A stretch of 64,000 nt of DNA from assembly GCF_002999335.1 (NCBI RefSeq), contig NW_020312765.1, forward strand, positions 96,086 to 160,085. The letters run 5' to 3'. A program made the position numbers and the translations under genes. The notes beneath the pieces are model-generated. The model made no database searches, was not told the origin of the DNA, and saw only the letters and a program-made list of their open reading frames with translations. Origin of the DNA: Cyclospora cayetanensis. Lineage: Eukaryota > Apicomplexa > Conoidasida > Eucoccidiorida > Eimeriidae. Below are positions 47,508-59,500 of the stretch, piece after piece. Positions within the stretch are counted from its first letter, which is position 1, and each line of letters begins with the position of its first letter.

Positions 47508-48854
47508 GCTGGTGTTTAAGATGGTCTCCCCTAGAAGGACGCCCTCCGATCGGACGGCAGAAGTGTGGATGAGCACACGGCTCCAAAAGTTTTGGGAAAA
47601 GACTTCTAGAGCCAGCTGCCGATGCTGCTGCAGAATGGCAGTCTGCTGCGTTTACAAAGACACGCGGCTGGAGAACGACGTGCAGAGAAAAGGGCAGAGC
47701 CATCCCCGAAGCCCCTACAGTGCTGCTTCTGCAGCCACCACACGCAATCAATGCTTAGACGTAAACGACGCTGCGATCGCGTTACTCCAGCACGCAGAGT
47801 CCATTCGGGGTACAAAGGAGAGAATGTAGAGCCTTGTCTCTCTCCCTGCATTCTTCGCAGCAGTAAGTCACCGCTTGACAGTGTGGGCAACGCAAATGAC
47901 AGGGAGTTGTTTCTCTCTTAAAAGAGGCAACAAATGCTGCGACGTCACAAAACGGCTCGATGCCGCTGCTGCTGCTACTGCTGCTGTTACTATCGCTGCC
48001 AGTATGGCTGCTGCAGTTCGCGCTGCACTCGCCACCTACGCCTGCAAGAGGAATGCTTAAGGCTGCCTGTGCTGCTGCCTCTGCTGTCTCGTGCTCTGCG
48101 AGTGTGGCTTCAGTTGTTACTTCTTCTCCTGTAAGTGCAGTGGCTGCCTGCGCTTCTTCAGCTGCCGTCTGCGCTTCTTCAGCTGCTGTCTGCGCTTCTT
48201 CAGCTGCCGTCTGCGCTTCTTCAGCTGCTGTCTGTTCTTTTGCTGCATCACTGACCATCTTGCTGCCGGGTGCCCCCTGCCTTTGTTTGCGGCGCTTCCC
48301 GGCTCGCTGCTGCTTAGGCTGCTGTGTCGGCTGCTGCTTTTGATGGTGTTGTTGTCGCAATTCAGTCTCCAGGTTCCCTAACTGCTTTCCCACGACAGCT
48401 TCCCTGAGGTTTGCCAGTAAAAAAGCTGTTCCCAATGTGGAGGAGCCTTCCTGCGAAGGCCCCTCCACATTATACAGGAGTGCACGGTGCAGCCATCTGC
48501 TGACGATACCTCCCGTCAGAAGAAGAGACAATGCGCATGGTTTCGTTTGGGGATGGCAATGGATAGGCTGAAGCTGCTCGTCACGCTGCCGCTCCTGCAG
48601 TTGCTGTTGCTTCTTCTTGCGCCGCTGCTCCAGCACTTGTCTAAACCTAGAGGTTCTTTCTTTTCTTGCATGCTCTGCTTCTTCCTGCAGCAACTGCAGT
48701 TGCTGCTGCTGCAAGTGCCGCTCTATCTCCCAAGGCGCCAGAGGCAGATGATCTCGTTGCTCCCTTGCAGCAGTCAAAGAGGTTTCCGCGTGCTCCGAAT
48801 TAAAGAGTCGGAGGAACCGTGCCGTATTATCAGATCGCATGCAATACGCACACC
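47508..48854 (-). CDS. MYND-finger protein, possibly SET/MYND (ATXR2-like), partial
   Basis: The main exon runs 48854-47794 after a good acceptor (TTTCTGCCGCAG). It begins with CAYC and ends with CPHC, YCCEEC and HSLLC. Together these are the ligand pairs of a MYND zinc finger, but about 300 residues of Gln-rich, Lys/Arg-rich and EEAQTAA-repeat sequence separate the first pair from the rest. A second exon at 47627-47508 joins in phase 0 and reads RQLALEVFSQNFWSRVLIHT. The spacing HSLLC followed by a helical segment resembles ATXR2-type SET/MYND proteins, which methylate lysines. The SET core was not found, so the function is open. At least one upstream exon is missing; a stretch near 49,110-49,015 reading GEGIRKGECVSPEEIASR is a weak candidate. 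It could also be a lone MYND adaptor. Confidence 0.45.
48136..48242 (-). repeat. 21-base coding repeat, EEAQTAA
   Basis: About five copies of a 21-base unit in the MYND-finger exon encode the heptad-like EEAQTAA on the minus strand, consistent with a helical insert. Confidence 0.92.
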
Positions 48855-49223
48855 CTGCGGCAGAAACCAAACCCTTAAACATCATGGGGGAAATTGTGTC
48901 GCATGAAGCCTGTTGTGACTACCTCCTCTCCCCACCAAACTTCATAAGCTCCTTAAAGTGGGTGCAGCCACATGTCCTTCTAAAGTGTTAGCACTCAGTC
49001 CCTGCTTTACCTCCTTCGTTAGGCTTAGTACCCCATACGCAACGAGAGGCAATCTCCTCTGGAGACACGCATTCTCCTTTGCGGATGCCTTCACCCAACA
49101 GGTTCCACGCTGACTGCTCTCCTGAATGCGAGCACACACCTACCGGCATCAACAGTGCGGACGCAAGGGCATGGATGTGCTACAGACCCTACCTAAACAC
49201 TACTGTCAAGCATAAAAAGCTTC

Positions 49224-49758
49224 TACCTCAACAGTACCAAGAGCAGCACGTGGCTCAACAGTACCAAGAGCAGCATAAAGCTCAACAGTACCAAGAGCAG
49301 CATGTAGCTCAGCAGTACCGATAGCAGCACGTGGCTCAACAGTACCAAGAGCAGCACGTGGCTCAACAGTACCAAGAGCAGCATAAAGCTCAACAGTACC
49401 AAGAGCAGCATGTGGCTCAACAGTACCAAGAGCAGCTTCTACCTCAACAGTACCAAGAGCAGCATGTAGCTCAGCAGTACCAAGAGCAGCACGTGGCTCA
49501 ACAGTACCGATAGCAGCTTCTACCTCAACAGTACCGATAGCAGCTTCTACCTCAACAGTACCGATAGCAGCTTCTACCTCAACAGTACCGATAGCAGCAT
49601 GTAGCTCAGCAGTACCGATAGCAGCTTCTACCTCAACAGTACCGATAGCAGCATGTAGCTCAGCAGTACCGATAGCAGCTTCTACCTCAACAGTAGCAAG
49701 AGCAGCTTCTACCTCAACAGTACCAGAAGTAGCTTCTACCTCAACAGTAGCGATAGCA
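49224..49758. repeat. 27-base minisatellite, about 20 copies
   Basis: The unit is CTCAACAGTACCAAGAGCAG followed by seven variable bases (CATGTAG, CACGTGG, CATAAAG or CTTCTAC). Early copies read QQYQEQHVA on the plus strand without stops; later copies carry CGATAG and break that frame. The array ends about 45 bases beyond the stop codon of the minus-strand gene at 49804, so it lies in or next to that gene's 3' region. No coding role is supported. Confidence 0.93.
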
Positions 49759-49803
49759 GCAAAAACAGGAAGTCTATCGGGGAGAAGCGCAACCGCATGA
49801 GCA

Positions 49804-52128
49804 TCACAGAGCCGCCTTCTGTATACCTTGATTCCACTGAGCTGACCACAGCTGTTTACATTCCCTCCACAGTAAAAACCACTGTGTCCTCCTTTGCTTA
49901 ATGACAGCGAGGCCCCTCTCCTCGCGCTGCAACTCTGCCTGAGTCGAATGCAACACGTTCAGACGGGCAAAACGACAACGTGTGTGGAGGATTTTCGGTA
50001 TCTCTTGAGCGCCACTTTACTTCCCTAACGCAAACAATTACACGCCAACAACCCTGCCCCCGTTTGGCAGGCAGGTCTATGCAGGCACTGATCATTGAAG
50101 GAACGGGAGTCAGCTAGTCACATCGAGTTTCAAACACCCATGGATACACGTATTTTACACATAGAAAAGCACACAAACAAACACATGTAGGCACATCCAT
50201 CCATATATATATATATATGCATATATATATATATGCATATATATATATGCGCATGCGTAGATACATGTATACATATAGGTGTCAGGCCAGCATACCTCGT
50301 TATATCTGCATTGACGTATACATATATATATGCAGCGTGTATGAATTCTTGATTAAGTTTGCTTTAGCATGTATTTGACTGTACGCATAGCTCCTTACAA
50401 GAACTTCGGCGACATCTCTGGCAAGCTGCATGTTGGACTCAGCGTGAAGACGAAATTGCCTGTCTTCAAGTGCCTGCAGTAAACGCAGAAAGAAATATTC
50501 TGCGGTGTTGCTCCATTTTATTTTTGCTCTCTGCCTTTTTGGTTGGGTGTCTACAGCAGGAAGCTTATTTGGGGGCAGGCCTTTGTTCAGGAGGCACCCC
50601 TTCAGAAGCAGGCAGTCGCGTAGTCATAGAATCCTCGGTAGTACAAAGCAACCATGACAAGTACGTGGGTGTATATATAGATATATATATATAGCGGCTC
50701 CACGCCTGCATGGTGGCGAAACGTCTGCATGATCGCGCGGAGTTGCGGGAACCACGCCTTTTTCTCTCTCTCTCTCTCCTTTGACTGCGCACACCTTAAG
50801 TAGGACCACGAGGTAGTGCAGGAAGAGCTCATTGTCTGGTTTCGCGAGAATCTGACTTCTCAGCTCGTTGAGCTGGAGAGTAAGCGGCAGTGCTGGGGCA
50901 GCAGCAAAGAGCGCCAGACCGTTGACTCCCCGAGGATCTGTCGCCTGCTCTTGAAGGCAGAGGTGCAGCAGCGACAACAAGGCTTTCGGATACACCGAAA
51001 GAATGAACAGCCACTCCCCCCTGCCTGTTGCAGCACTGCGTTGCGTGCCGTCTGCCGCTGCTGCTGCTGCAGTCGCAGTTGCAGGCGCTGCAGAGATTGC
51101 CTGCATGAGGGCTCTCAGCACCGATACGGCCAAAAGGCCTCCTCTGCTGCATGCAATTGCGATCAAAGGCGCAAGTGCGCGCAGAAGGCGGGTGCTGCTG
51201 CAGAGAGCAGCGGCTGCAGCCGCAGTAAACTCGGAGGCTGCAAGCGACACAAGCATGTGCAGTGCTGCTACAGCTCTGCACAGTCGGCGCTCCTTCTTTT
51301 TGTCTCGATATCCGAAGCAGTTGCCGGCAGCTGTAAGGGCTGCAGGACCTACACCAACAACCCCACCATTACAGCGCAGAAAACACCATAAAGTAGACGT
51401 CCTGCAGCAGGCGATGGTAGTGATGATGCGCATCTTCGTCGAAAAAAAGAGGGAGGGAAGAACGCGCTTGTGCTGCTGCCTTCCTGCCCCTGCCTCGCTT
51501 CCCCAGTCAACTCGTACAAGGAGCAATCCAGAGAGAGAGAGATAGAGATAGAGTAGATACAGATAGAGATAGAGTAAATACAGATACAGACAGAGATAGA
51601 GTAGATAGAGATAGATACAGATAGAGAGAGAGATAGAGATAGATAGAGATAGAGTAGATACAGATAGAGAGAGAGATAGAGTAGATACAGATAGAGAGAG
51701 AGAGTAGATACAGATAGAGATAGATACAGATAGAGAGATATATAGATATATAATATACATAAAAGGATGCACGCAGAAACGCAACAGCCACATCCGGGGC
51801 GGTCGCTGTAGCATTAGCGCATTCAATGGCTGCAGTCGAGAGGGGTGGCTACCAACCCCCTGCCAGATGCAGGGAGGTGTGTGCCTGCGCCTTTGAGAGG
51901 AAATATACTGCAAAATCCTTAGGCCCCTCTCAGAGTCGCTAAAGCAACGGCAGTAGAACGCAAGTCACTCCGGGAGAAGTGGACAGAGAGACAGACAGAG
52001 AGACAGGCAGACAGACAGAGAAACAGACAGACAGAGAGACAGGCAGACAGACAGAGAAACAGACAGACAGAGAAACAGACAGAGAGACAGACAGACAGAG
52101 AGACAGACAGAGAAACAGACAGACAGAG

Positions 52129-52171
<43 letters not shown>

Positions 52172-52199
52172 TAACACAGTAGGGCTGAGGAGCAGCGAC

Positions 52200-52234
<35 letters not shown>

Positions 52235-52900
52235 CAGAGAGAGAGCGAGACGCATCACGAAGCAAGCGCAGCAGAAATCCTCACAAGCATGCTTCAACAG
52301 GACTAAAGTTTTCTCCCCCCTGCGTCTGACACACAGGCTGATCGATTTCCGAAGCAGCAGCACCGAGGATAGGAAAGCGCCAAGAATATCGGAAGCATGA
52401 AAAAAAGGGGAGAGGGTGGTCAAGTAGACAGCAGCACACGAAGACTTCTTGACGATTTGTGTAAAGTAGCTCAGCTCAGCGCACTCTTGCCGTTGAAGGA
52501 AGACTTGAAGTAGTTCTCTCGCAAAGCGTCTGCTTCTTCTTCCGTTGCATAAACAAGCCGTCCAAGCTCCTGCTGCTGCCGCAGTCGTTCTCCCTGAGTT
52601 GCCGAATGCTCCTCTTGCTGCTCCTGTGCTGCTGCTGCTGCGTCTGCCGCAACAGCCGCTGCCAAGGCGGAGCTTTCGTCGGCAGCAAGAGAACGCAGAT
52701 CCTCCAAAGCCAGAAACGCTCCAGCTATCCAGTCTGGCTGTTGCAGCAGCAGCAGCGACAGGTACAGCTGTTGCTGCTGCGCTGCGAACATGATCCCCAC
52801 CTCTGTAACGTGGTCACTGTGTTGCTGCTGCTGCCGCTGCTGCTGTTGCTGAGTGCAGATGGCGCGGCTTGCGCCGTCGCCATCTGCAGCAGCAGCGCTC

Positions 52901-52944
<44 letters not shown>

Positions 52945-53499
52945 AGGAGGCCGAAGGGCTTCTTGCAGCAAAGACACCCATGCAGCTTCATGCCACTGCG
53001 CACCGGCAACGACGGAGACGTTTTGGCAGTGGAATCCTGCTGCTTGCTGCGTCTGCTGCTGCTGCTGCTCCTGCTGCTGCTGCATCTGCTGTCTCTGCAG
53101 CTCCTCCATGGCTGGGGAGGATATGTAGTGCATGAAGTGCAAGAGCAAATCCTGAGAATCCACTTTTCTACTCCGTCGCTTCCGTTCGGCTGCCACGCTC
53201 TTAAGACCTTCAATGAGCGCCTTAAAGAGGGCAGGTGTGGCATCACTGTTGCGCGTGCAGGAGCTTGTGCTTTCGGAGGCACCACTTGGAGAGCTTGTCA
53301 TGGGTGGTTCGCTACCGCTTCTGCTGCGTGCTTGAGCCGAGTCGCTGACGCTCTGTCTGCCGCCGCTGGCAAGTGGTGGGGAAGCTGTAGCAGCTGCCTG
53401 TTCTGCAGCGGCAATCGCTGCCGCTCCAGCGGAAGCGGCAGACCGCTCGTGTTTGGTATCCTCCGATCTGTTTCGAGCTGCTCTTTTCTTGCGAGCCAT
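49804..53499 (-). CDS. Unrecognised 589-residue helix-rich protein with poly-Gln/Ala runs
   Basis: Four exons (53499-52485, 51339-50795, 50473-50399, 49938-49804) join in phase through GT-AG introns. The protein starts MARKKRAARNRSEDTK, a basic nuclear-localisation-like end, then has a Ser/Ala-rich stretch and DLLLHFMHYISSPAMEELQR, followed by Gln and Ala runs. The second exon is leucine-rich and helical (LLRALAPLIAIA, LRSQILAKPDNELFLHYLVV). The last two exons read RQFRLHAESNMQLARDVAEV and AELQREERGLAVIKQRRTQW, a likely coiled coil. No family was recognised. The introns carry AGATAG and CAGACAGA arrays. The first intron donor (A|GTGCGC) is the least certain junction. Nuclear location is an inference from the N-terminus only. 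Confidence 0.65.
50195..50262. repeat. (TATA)n/ATATGCATAT palindromic run
   Basis: [24 protein letters not shown] sequence lies in the last intron (50398-49939) of the minus-strand 589-residue gene. Confidence 0.8.
51530..51765. repeat. (AGATAG)n array in intron of the 589-residue gene
   Basis: AGATACAGATAGAGATAGAG units on the plus strand fill part of the first intron (52484-51340) of the minus-strand gene. Confidence 0.92.
51979..52250. repeat. (CAGACAGAGAGA)n array in the same intron
   Basis: GACAGACAGAGAAACAGACA units run to about 52,175, then GAGAGAGA units to about 52,250. All lie in the intron between 52485 and 51339. Confidence 0.92.
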
Positions 53500-55590
53500 T
53501 TCGGTAGGAGAGTACGTTCAAAACTCGACAGCCTTGAAAAAATGACTAAAACGGACGAAATACGTGAGGGGGACTGCAGCAGGAGGCTCACACACCTCTC
53601 TCTTTCCCACTGACTGCTACCGCGCCGAGCTTCAGCCGGATGGATTTTTTAAACGGTGTCGCGGACGAAGGAAGACAGAAAAAAAGGCATTTAGGCAAAG
53701 GGTTTGAGAGTTCACGCGCGGCGCGAGGCATTCATTTGGGCTCCTACTGCTCTGCTTCGCCCCAGCGATTTACGGAGTTGGCGTTTTGCAACGCAGTGTC
53801 ACGATCGTCTACGTAAAAAAGGCCTCTCTGAGGTGTTAAGACCAGATGAAGAGCGCACAAGCCGTCGACGTGCGTGGTTTTGGTCGGGGATTTAAAGGTC
53901 TCACCGATTCCAAGTAGAGCATGCGGTTCGATACTCACCCCAAACCCTCTAGACAGAATCAGAGGTTTTAGCACCACGGCGCATCGCCATTGCTGTATTA
54001 CCTTAAGCAAATTGAAAACGTCGTTTCGCTCTACGGCGTCGCTTTGTTCCCCCCTGCAGTTATGGAGGGCTAAAAATCTACCTATGCCTTGGGGTTGGGG
54101 TGTGTTCAAACGGTACGTACTAGGGTCAAGGCTACAATTTGCGACTTGCGCCTCACAAGTCATACAATTTAATTACTTTTACTCTTTTCTTACATTCCAT
54201 GAATTTCAGAGACTGTTATTTTGGTTTGAGACGTATTCGCTGTCGCTTTCAGGTTTTCTCAGAGCACGTGATGTCAGCAGACACACACAACAGGGACTGG
54301 CGGTGGGGCTGAAGGAAATGGGGCATCGTATCTGGATGAACAACTTATAAATCCCCTATATATATTTTTGCGGCGAGTAGTTAAAGGAAACAAAGTTTTT
54401 GGTAGCTACTACGCGAAGATGCCGCCAACAAAAGCTATTTGGAGGGGCTGTTTCTGCAAGCTGGCATCTCGCCGTCTCGCTGCCCCTAGCAGCTATGTAC
54501 TGCGATAAAATATACCCCTAGCGCGGTGCTCTAGTGTACACTGAGGCCAAACGTTTGTAATATTTCTACGTAAGTGCCAGCAGACACTTCATGCAATCTC
54601 ACCACTGAAACAGGTGGGGGGTCGAGTGTGTTGCCCTGTGATCTGACACCACAAGGGTACACAGACGTCAGCGCGTCTGAGGGGAGAGGAAGAACAAGGA
54701 TGCAAGTTGCAGTAATGTGAAGAAAAGCATGTGATGTGTGGCGGGCTTCATTACGCTTCTACAATTCCTACCACGCAGTCATAGTTCACCAAGCATCCGT
54801 CAGATCCGAGGGTCCATTCCCCCTCAGTCCACCCTTTGCTTCCTTGTCCTTCTCTGTGCAGCTCCTTTTCTGTGTCTTTCCGCTGATCTATCTTGTCTAT
54901 CCGCCTATCTCGTTTAGTGCAGAGTACTCTTACCTCAATACGAGGAGAGACAGTGAAATGTGTATGCATGCTTCATATTATGTGCAACTAGATGTGAGTG
55001 CATCCTGGGGTGCTTGAAAGGTACAGCCACGAGCTCCCTAGCGGCCTCTCTTCCCTCATGGTGGGACCTTGAGAAGCGCGTGCAGAAGAAGGCAGGAGCT
55101 CTTTTGTTAAGACGCTCAAAATAATTTTTCCTACTTTAACATCAAGTTAAGTTTCTGTCCAAGGCATCCTTGGAGGGAACGTAACACCCTTGCATTTTCT
55201 CGGGTCAAGTTAGGACTGCTGTGCAATAACGAAGGTCCACGAATACACAAATCAACTAGTAAATCCTTCACTGATTTTTTATCGATACCAGGCTAGTAGC
55301 ACGTGCTCAAGTGTAGCTCAGGCTGCTACATTTTCCCGAAAAAATGCAGTGACTGCAGGGCTGGCTGAAGACCGTGTTTTTTTGTCGTTAAATTTTCCAT
55401 GCACACTCGAAGAGGTTTAGCTGACCAAAAAACACTGGTGCGGCCCTAACGATGGGTAAGATTCGATCCGCCCTTCACCCTGCTGGAGATGCATGTTGCT
55501 TTGTACTCCCCAAACAAAAAAAGCAAGTACTTCTTTCAATCCATATGAGGGTGAAACGCATTTTTGGTAGGTTTACTAATCTAGAGAAAG
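53500..55590. other. Repeat-poor spacer
   Basis: The CAG and dinucleotide runs stop abruptly after about 53.5 kb. Short open stretches (for example minus strand 54163-53744) match nothing I know and have no supporting splice chain. The region may contain the left end of the retroelement that becomes recognisable at 55.6 kb, but no terminal repeat could be identified by eye. Confidence 0.45.
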
Positions 55591-58500
55591 TTGCTTGCCT
55601 GCAGGGAGAAACTACGGTTTATGTCTGCATACACCTTGTCTCGATCCATGCGGAGACCAGCTTATCAGCAAGCTAAAAAGCTGACGCAGAGGCAGCTACT
55701 AGTAGATGGGTATCGGAAAGAGAATTTGACTTGTAAAAGCCGCAAGGTAGACGAGCAGCTGCCGTATAAGTGTTTTACGTGGCTCTACCTGAAGCATTAC
55801 TTCAGGTGGTCGCAGGCTGGGCAGCGACTCAGAACAGCGATTCAACAACAAACTAGTGGGGCCTTTACCATGATGGACTCCTTCAGGAACAGTTGAGCGC
55901 GACCTCTGCCCCGTTGACTGGAAAGGAAGAGCCATCTTTGTAGCTGTTATCTGTGTATGTCGGGGCCGTGTTGGCCCGCTTTATCCGGCAGTCAAAAGGA
56001 ACGCGAAAAAATATAAGGAGGGAACGGCTTGAGAACCCCTGATGTCTTACCAACAACGCACCTACTTCTACTGTGGAAAACTGAAATCCTACACTCCTGA
56101 ACTGCAAGCGCATGCAAGCAGTCAAAGAACTTGGGCAACTGGACTGAACCAGCGAAATCAGGGTGCTTGGAGAGCAAAGAAAGCGCGTTAGGGAAATGTT
56201 TACGCAGGCTGTGGCGCAGCGAAGAAGGCCACACAGAACAGAACAACAGTTGGACGCCCACCATGGTTCAATTCTGCGCCAATCCAGATTCCCAACATTG
56301 GCCAGAAATCAGTAACGCTGCTTAACACTGGGTGTGGGAATGTGTTTATCCGAGGAGACGATACAGAGGTGTAACATGCCTGTTCACTCCTTAGCGCAGT
56401 TCCTAAGAGTCAGGTTTGTTGAAGGGAACTAGGGGGCAAAGACAGGCACGCATCCAGCATTACTGTCATTTCATATAGGATTTTTGTCCTGTCAGCATTC
56501 TCCGTGGCTTCTATTTTCGCCCCATGCGGTAATCCTAGGAATACCGTGGGTGACCCAATGGGATGCGCGCATTCTGCGACAGCTGTGCGCGGTCGAGGTT
56601 AGTCCGCCAGGAAGCGTTAGGAGGAAGCAGGACCAAGTTTCCTCAATAGCACTTTTCTCTGCTATGCTAGGCGGCTTTGAATCGGTGCCTCAACAAGGCG
56701 AGGCAAGGTTTTAATGCGGGCGGCTCAGCAACGCAGTAAGTGAAGACAGTTCTAGTACTGCATTTCGTCTAAATGGCTCTGAGGCCGGCTTATGCTAGAA
56801 AATTTTGATTGGACTCTCAGCTAAGAGGCAGCAGGACTAAAGATTTATCAAGGAGCTCGCGGAGATGCTAAATATAACATCTTGTAAGCAAGTTGGCCGC
56901 TTGCTGGTCGTCCACCGCATCATGCTAAGCTAACCCGTGAGTCAGTCCCAAGCTATGTTCCGTGCCTGAAAGTTCCCACAACAGGCGGACGAGATTGAGC
57001 GGTAGACAGATGATTTGTTGAACTAAATTACATTGCAAAAATCAACCAGCGCTTTTCGACAAAACTCGGCGTTGGTGACGAAAGGACGGATGTGGCGCAC
57101 GTGTATTACCGCGAAGGCCTCTAGCAAGGCCATTGTGAGAAGGAAGTTTCCGATGCTTTCTATTGGCACACTGCTTGCCTGGTTTGCACCAATCAGCAAT
57201 CTGCCTGGCATTGGACTTTGCAGACGCCTACTCGAAGAATTGTATCCACCCTGATGACAGGCACAGACAATGTTCCACACTCGCACTCGCAAGTTCAAGT
57301 ATGCCATATGCTGTTTGGAATCGGCGTTGCCCCAGCTAACTGAAACAGCGAGTTACTTGGGAACTCAATGAATCTGTAAAGGTGGCCAAACGCTTGTTGG
57401 CATGAGCAAACTCGTGTTCTTCAGCCAAAACGTCTAAGACCACCTCCAGAAACATACGGCGTGCGCTTCAGGTGCTTCCAGATCAGCGGCGGTATGTGAA
57501 ACCAAACGCACATTTTGAAAGTTCATCTTCGGTCTCGTAGTATAGCTGCAGGTATTGAGCCGGCTCCCGCAAAAATCAAAGCAATCAAGGTGTGGCACAT
57601 ACCTTTGAGCAACAGTAGGCACGTCGAGAAGTTTTGTGCACTTGGGTCATCGAAGTACAAGCTCATTCTTGGACCAGCACAGATTGCTATTCCTATGACT
57701 GCTCCGATTGAGTGTAATTTGTCTGTGGCTTTGATAGAAAAAGCTGCTGTTGCTGCGAGACCGTTTACTGGGCACCTTACAACGCTTCCAGTGCATGCGC
57801 CACCCAATAGCAAGGGTACCTTCTCTTCAACAAGCGATACAAGTGATGTGGCGATGGGTGCATATCCCTCGCAATGAATCCGCCAACATATTGCTTGTTA
57901 ATTTCAATACTTCAACAATATCAGACAGCGGTATCCAATGCGGGCATAGGAATTTTATGGGGATTAGTGAGCTGTGAAAAATGGGAGAACCACTTCTGTG
58001 GGGGGCACTTTACTGTCCATACGGATCATCAATCTTTGAGCAGCGAGTTTTCAAGGCTTTGATAATCATGGATTCGTTCACTGGCTTAGGCATCTCCTGC
58101 TGAACAGCTTCATAGTGAAGCACAGTAATGGCCTTACCAACGTGGTTGCCAACGCGCCCCCGCAAGGGGAATTGCTGTGCACAGTGCGATTGCTCTTTTC
58201 TGTAGCCATCCACCATTTCTGTCGACATTGCCTGCGGCTTTTGTTCACCCACGCATCCAATACTATTGCCAAAACACACATTCTAGAATCGATGAAGCAT
58301 TACCGCATTGAGGATGGTTTGCTGTGGGTCTAAACACAGCTGGATCTCTGTCGCTTGTACATTTCGACTTTACCCTTCAATGCTGTTTTCTGAAAGCAGA
58401 TGACCATGCTTCCTGAAGCCACAGTGGTATTCACACTAAAGTTGACGAACTTCCACCGTCCCTCTAGTGGCTTGGGATTTGCGTGCGGCAGAAAATTTGC

Positions 58501-59500
58501 ACTGTCACGCCAGTTGCCAGCAGCTAAGTCGCACCTTTATACTAAACTTGGCCCCTTGCAAGGTCTTTCGGTAATTAAATGACCGGACTGCTCTGAGCAC
58601 GCACTGCATTGTCAAACTGATGATGTCAAGGGTTAGGCAGGATAGTATCTACGTCGGTCTTGACGGATTCAGTAAATAAACCCATTTCATTCCTTGATGC
58701 AGCTGTGTCACAGCTCAGGAAGTTGCTCAACAAATCTTGAACAATATCGTCAATGTTCACAAATTTCCCAGGTGTATTATTACGGATAGATATCCGAAGT
58801 TGTTCAGTGTGTTCTGACATGCCTTCATGACCCGCCTAGGCACTGACCATTGTGTAACCATTGCGAACCACCGTGACGCAGATGGAGAGGCGGTGTGCAT
58901 AGATAGCACTCTTCTGTAGCGTTTGGCACTCTATATTTGCGGAAATCAATTATTTTGCTGGAATTTCTTCCCTGTGCTTCGCGAATTTTCCTAAAGCTTT
59001 GCCCCACCTGTGGTATACACCAAGGAGCCTCTCTCCAGTCTTGGCCTGGACCTCGTGGTCTGGGGCTTTCACCTCGCTGAGCAGCGAAGAGGCTCAAAAA
59101 ATAGCGGGCTTTTGTACGCTAATATATCCGCAAAGATTGAGAGAGACAGACACGCTTCTATGATTAAAGGGGTGGTGGGCTTTGCCTCTAGCCAGGAAAC
59201 TTCTCTGGTAGCTCGACGGGCATTGCTAGGTTTGCGGTCAGGCGGCTGGAAAAATTTGCGATTCGCTTGAAAAAGGAGATCCTTTTCACACCATCAATCT
59301 CCAGTAAAACTGGAATCGGCAAAGAGCTATCAATACTGGCCTCCTGAAGGTTTTAATACGCCTCCAATTATTCACCGACTTTGGCACGCAGGAAAATCAC
59401 CGGTACGGAGCCGGAGGATCCACAGGGGGCCGTGAAAGGACCAGATTCTAAGCCTATCGAGCGCTGAATACCGACTTTACAAGAATCTCTCGTGAATTTA
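55591..59500 (+). mobile_element. Degenerate Ty3/gypsy-type LTR retroelement (gag-pol remnant)
   Basis: Domain traces follow the Ty3/gypsy order in changing frames, with stops between them. A gag-like block lies at 55591-55896 (shares CKSRKVDE with the 10.5-kb fragment). A protease C-terminus with VILGIPW is at about 56532. Reverse transcriptase runs from about 57090 (VRRKFPM), with ALDFADAY at 57208 and IHPDDRH at 57241. The RT thumb with AAGIEPAPAKIKAI is at about 57545. RNase H starts as TSDVAMGAYPSQ near 57840 and continues with FTVHTDHQSL at 58009 and NGLTNVVANA at about 58124. The integrase core has SIYVGLDGFSK at about 58645 and IITDR near 58776. The order protease, RT, RNase H, integrase is diagnostic of Ty3/gypsy rather than Ty1/copia. 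Several frameshifts and stops make it non-functional. Ends and target-site duplications were not found, so the limits are approximate. Confidence 0.82.

Noticed and set aside
12699..53499. Idea that intronic simple repeats always have the same strand polarity relative to the gene
   Set aside because: Plus-strand introns contain both TG-rich (25.8, 45.1 kb) and CA-rich (18.6, 21.1, 39.8 kb) tracts.
53920..53950. GGTTCGATACTC resembling a tRNA B box
   Set aside because: No matching A box or cloverleaf could be drawn around it.
53744..54163. Minus-strand 139-codon open frame as a gene or as part of the retroelement
   Set aside because: It has no recognised motif, no splice partners, and lies on the strand opposite to the retroelement.
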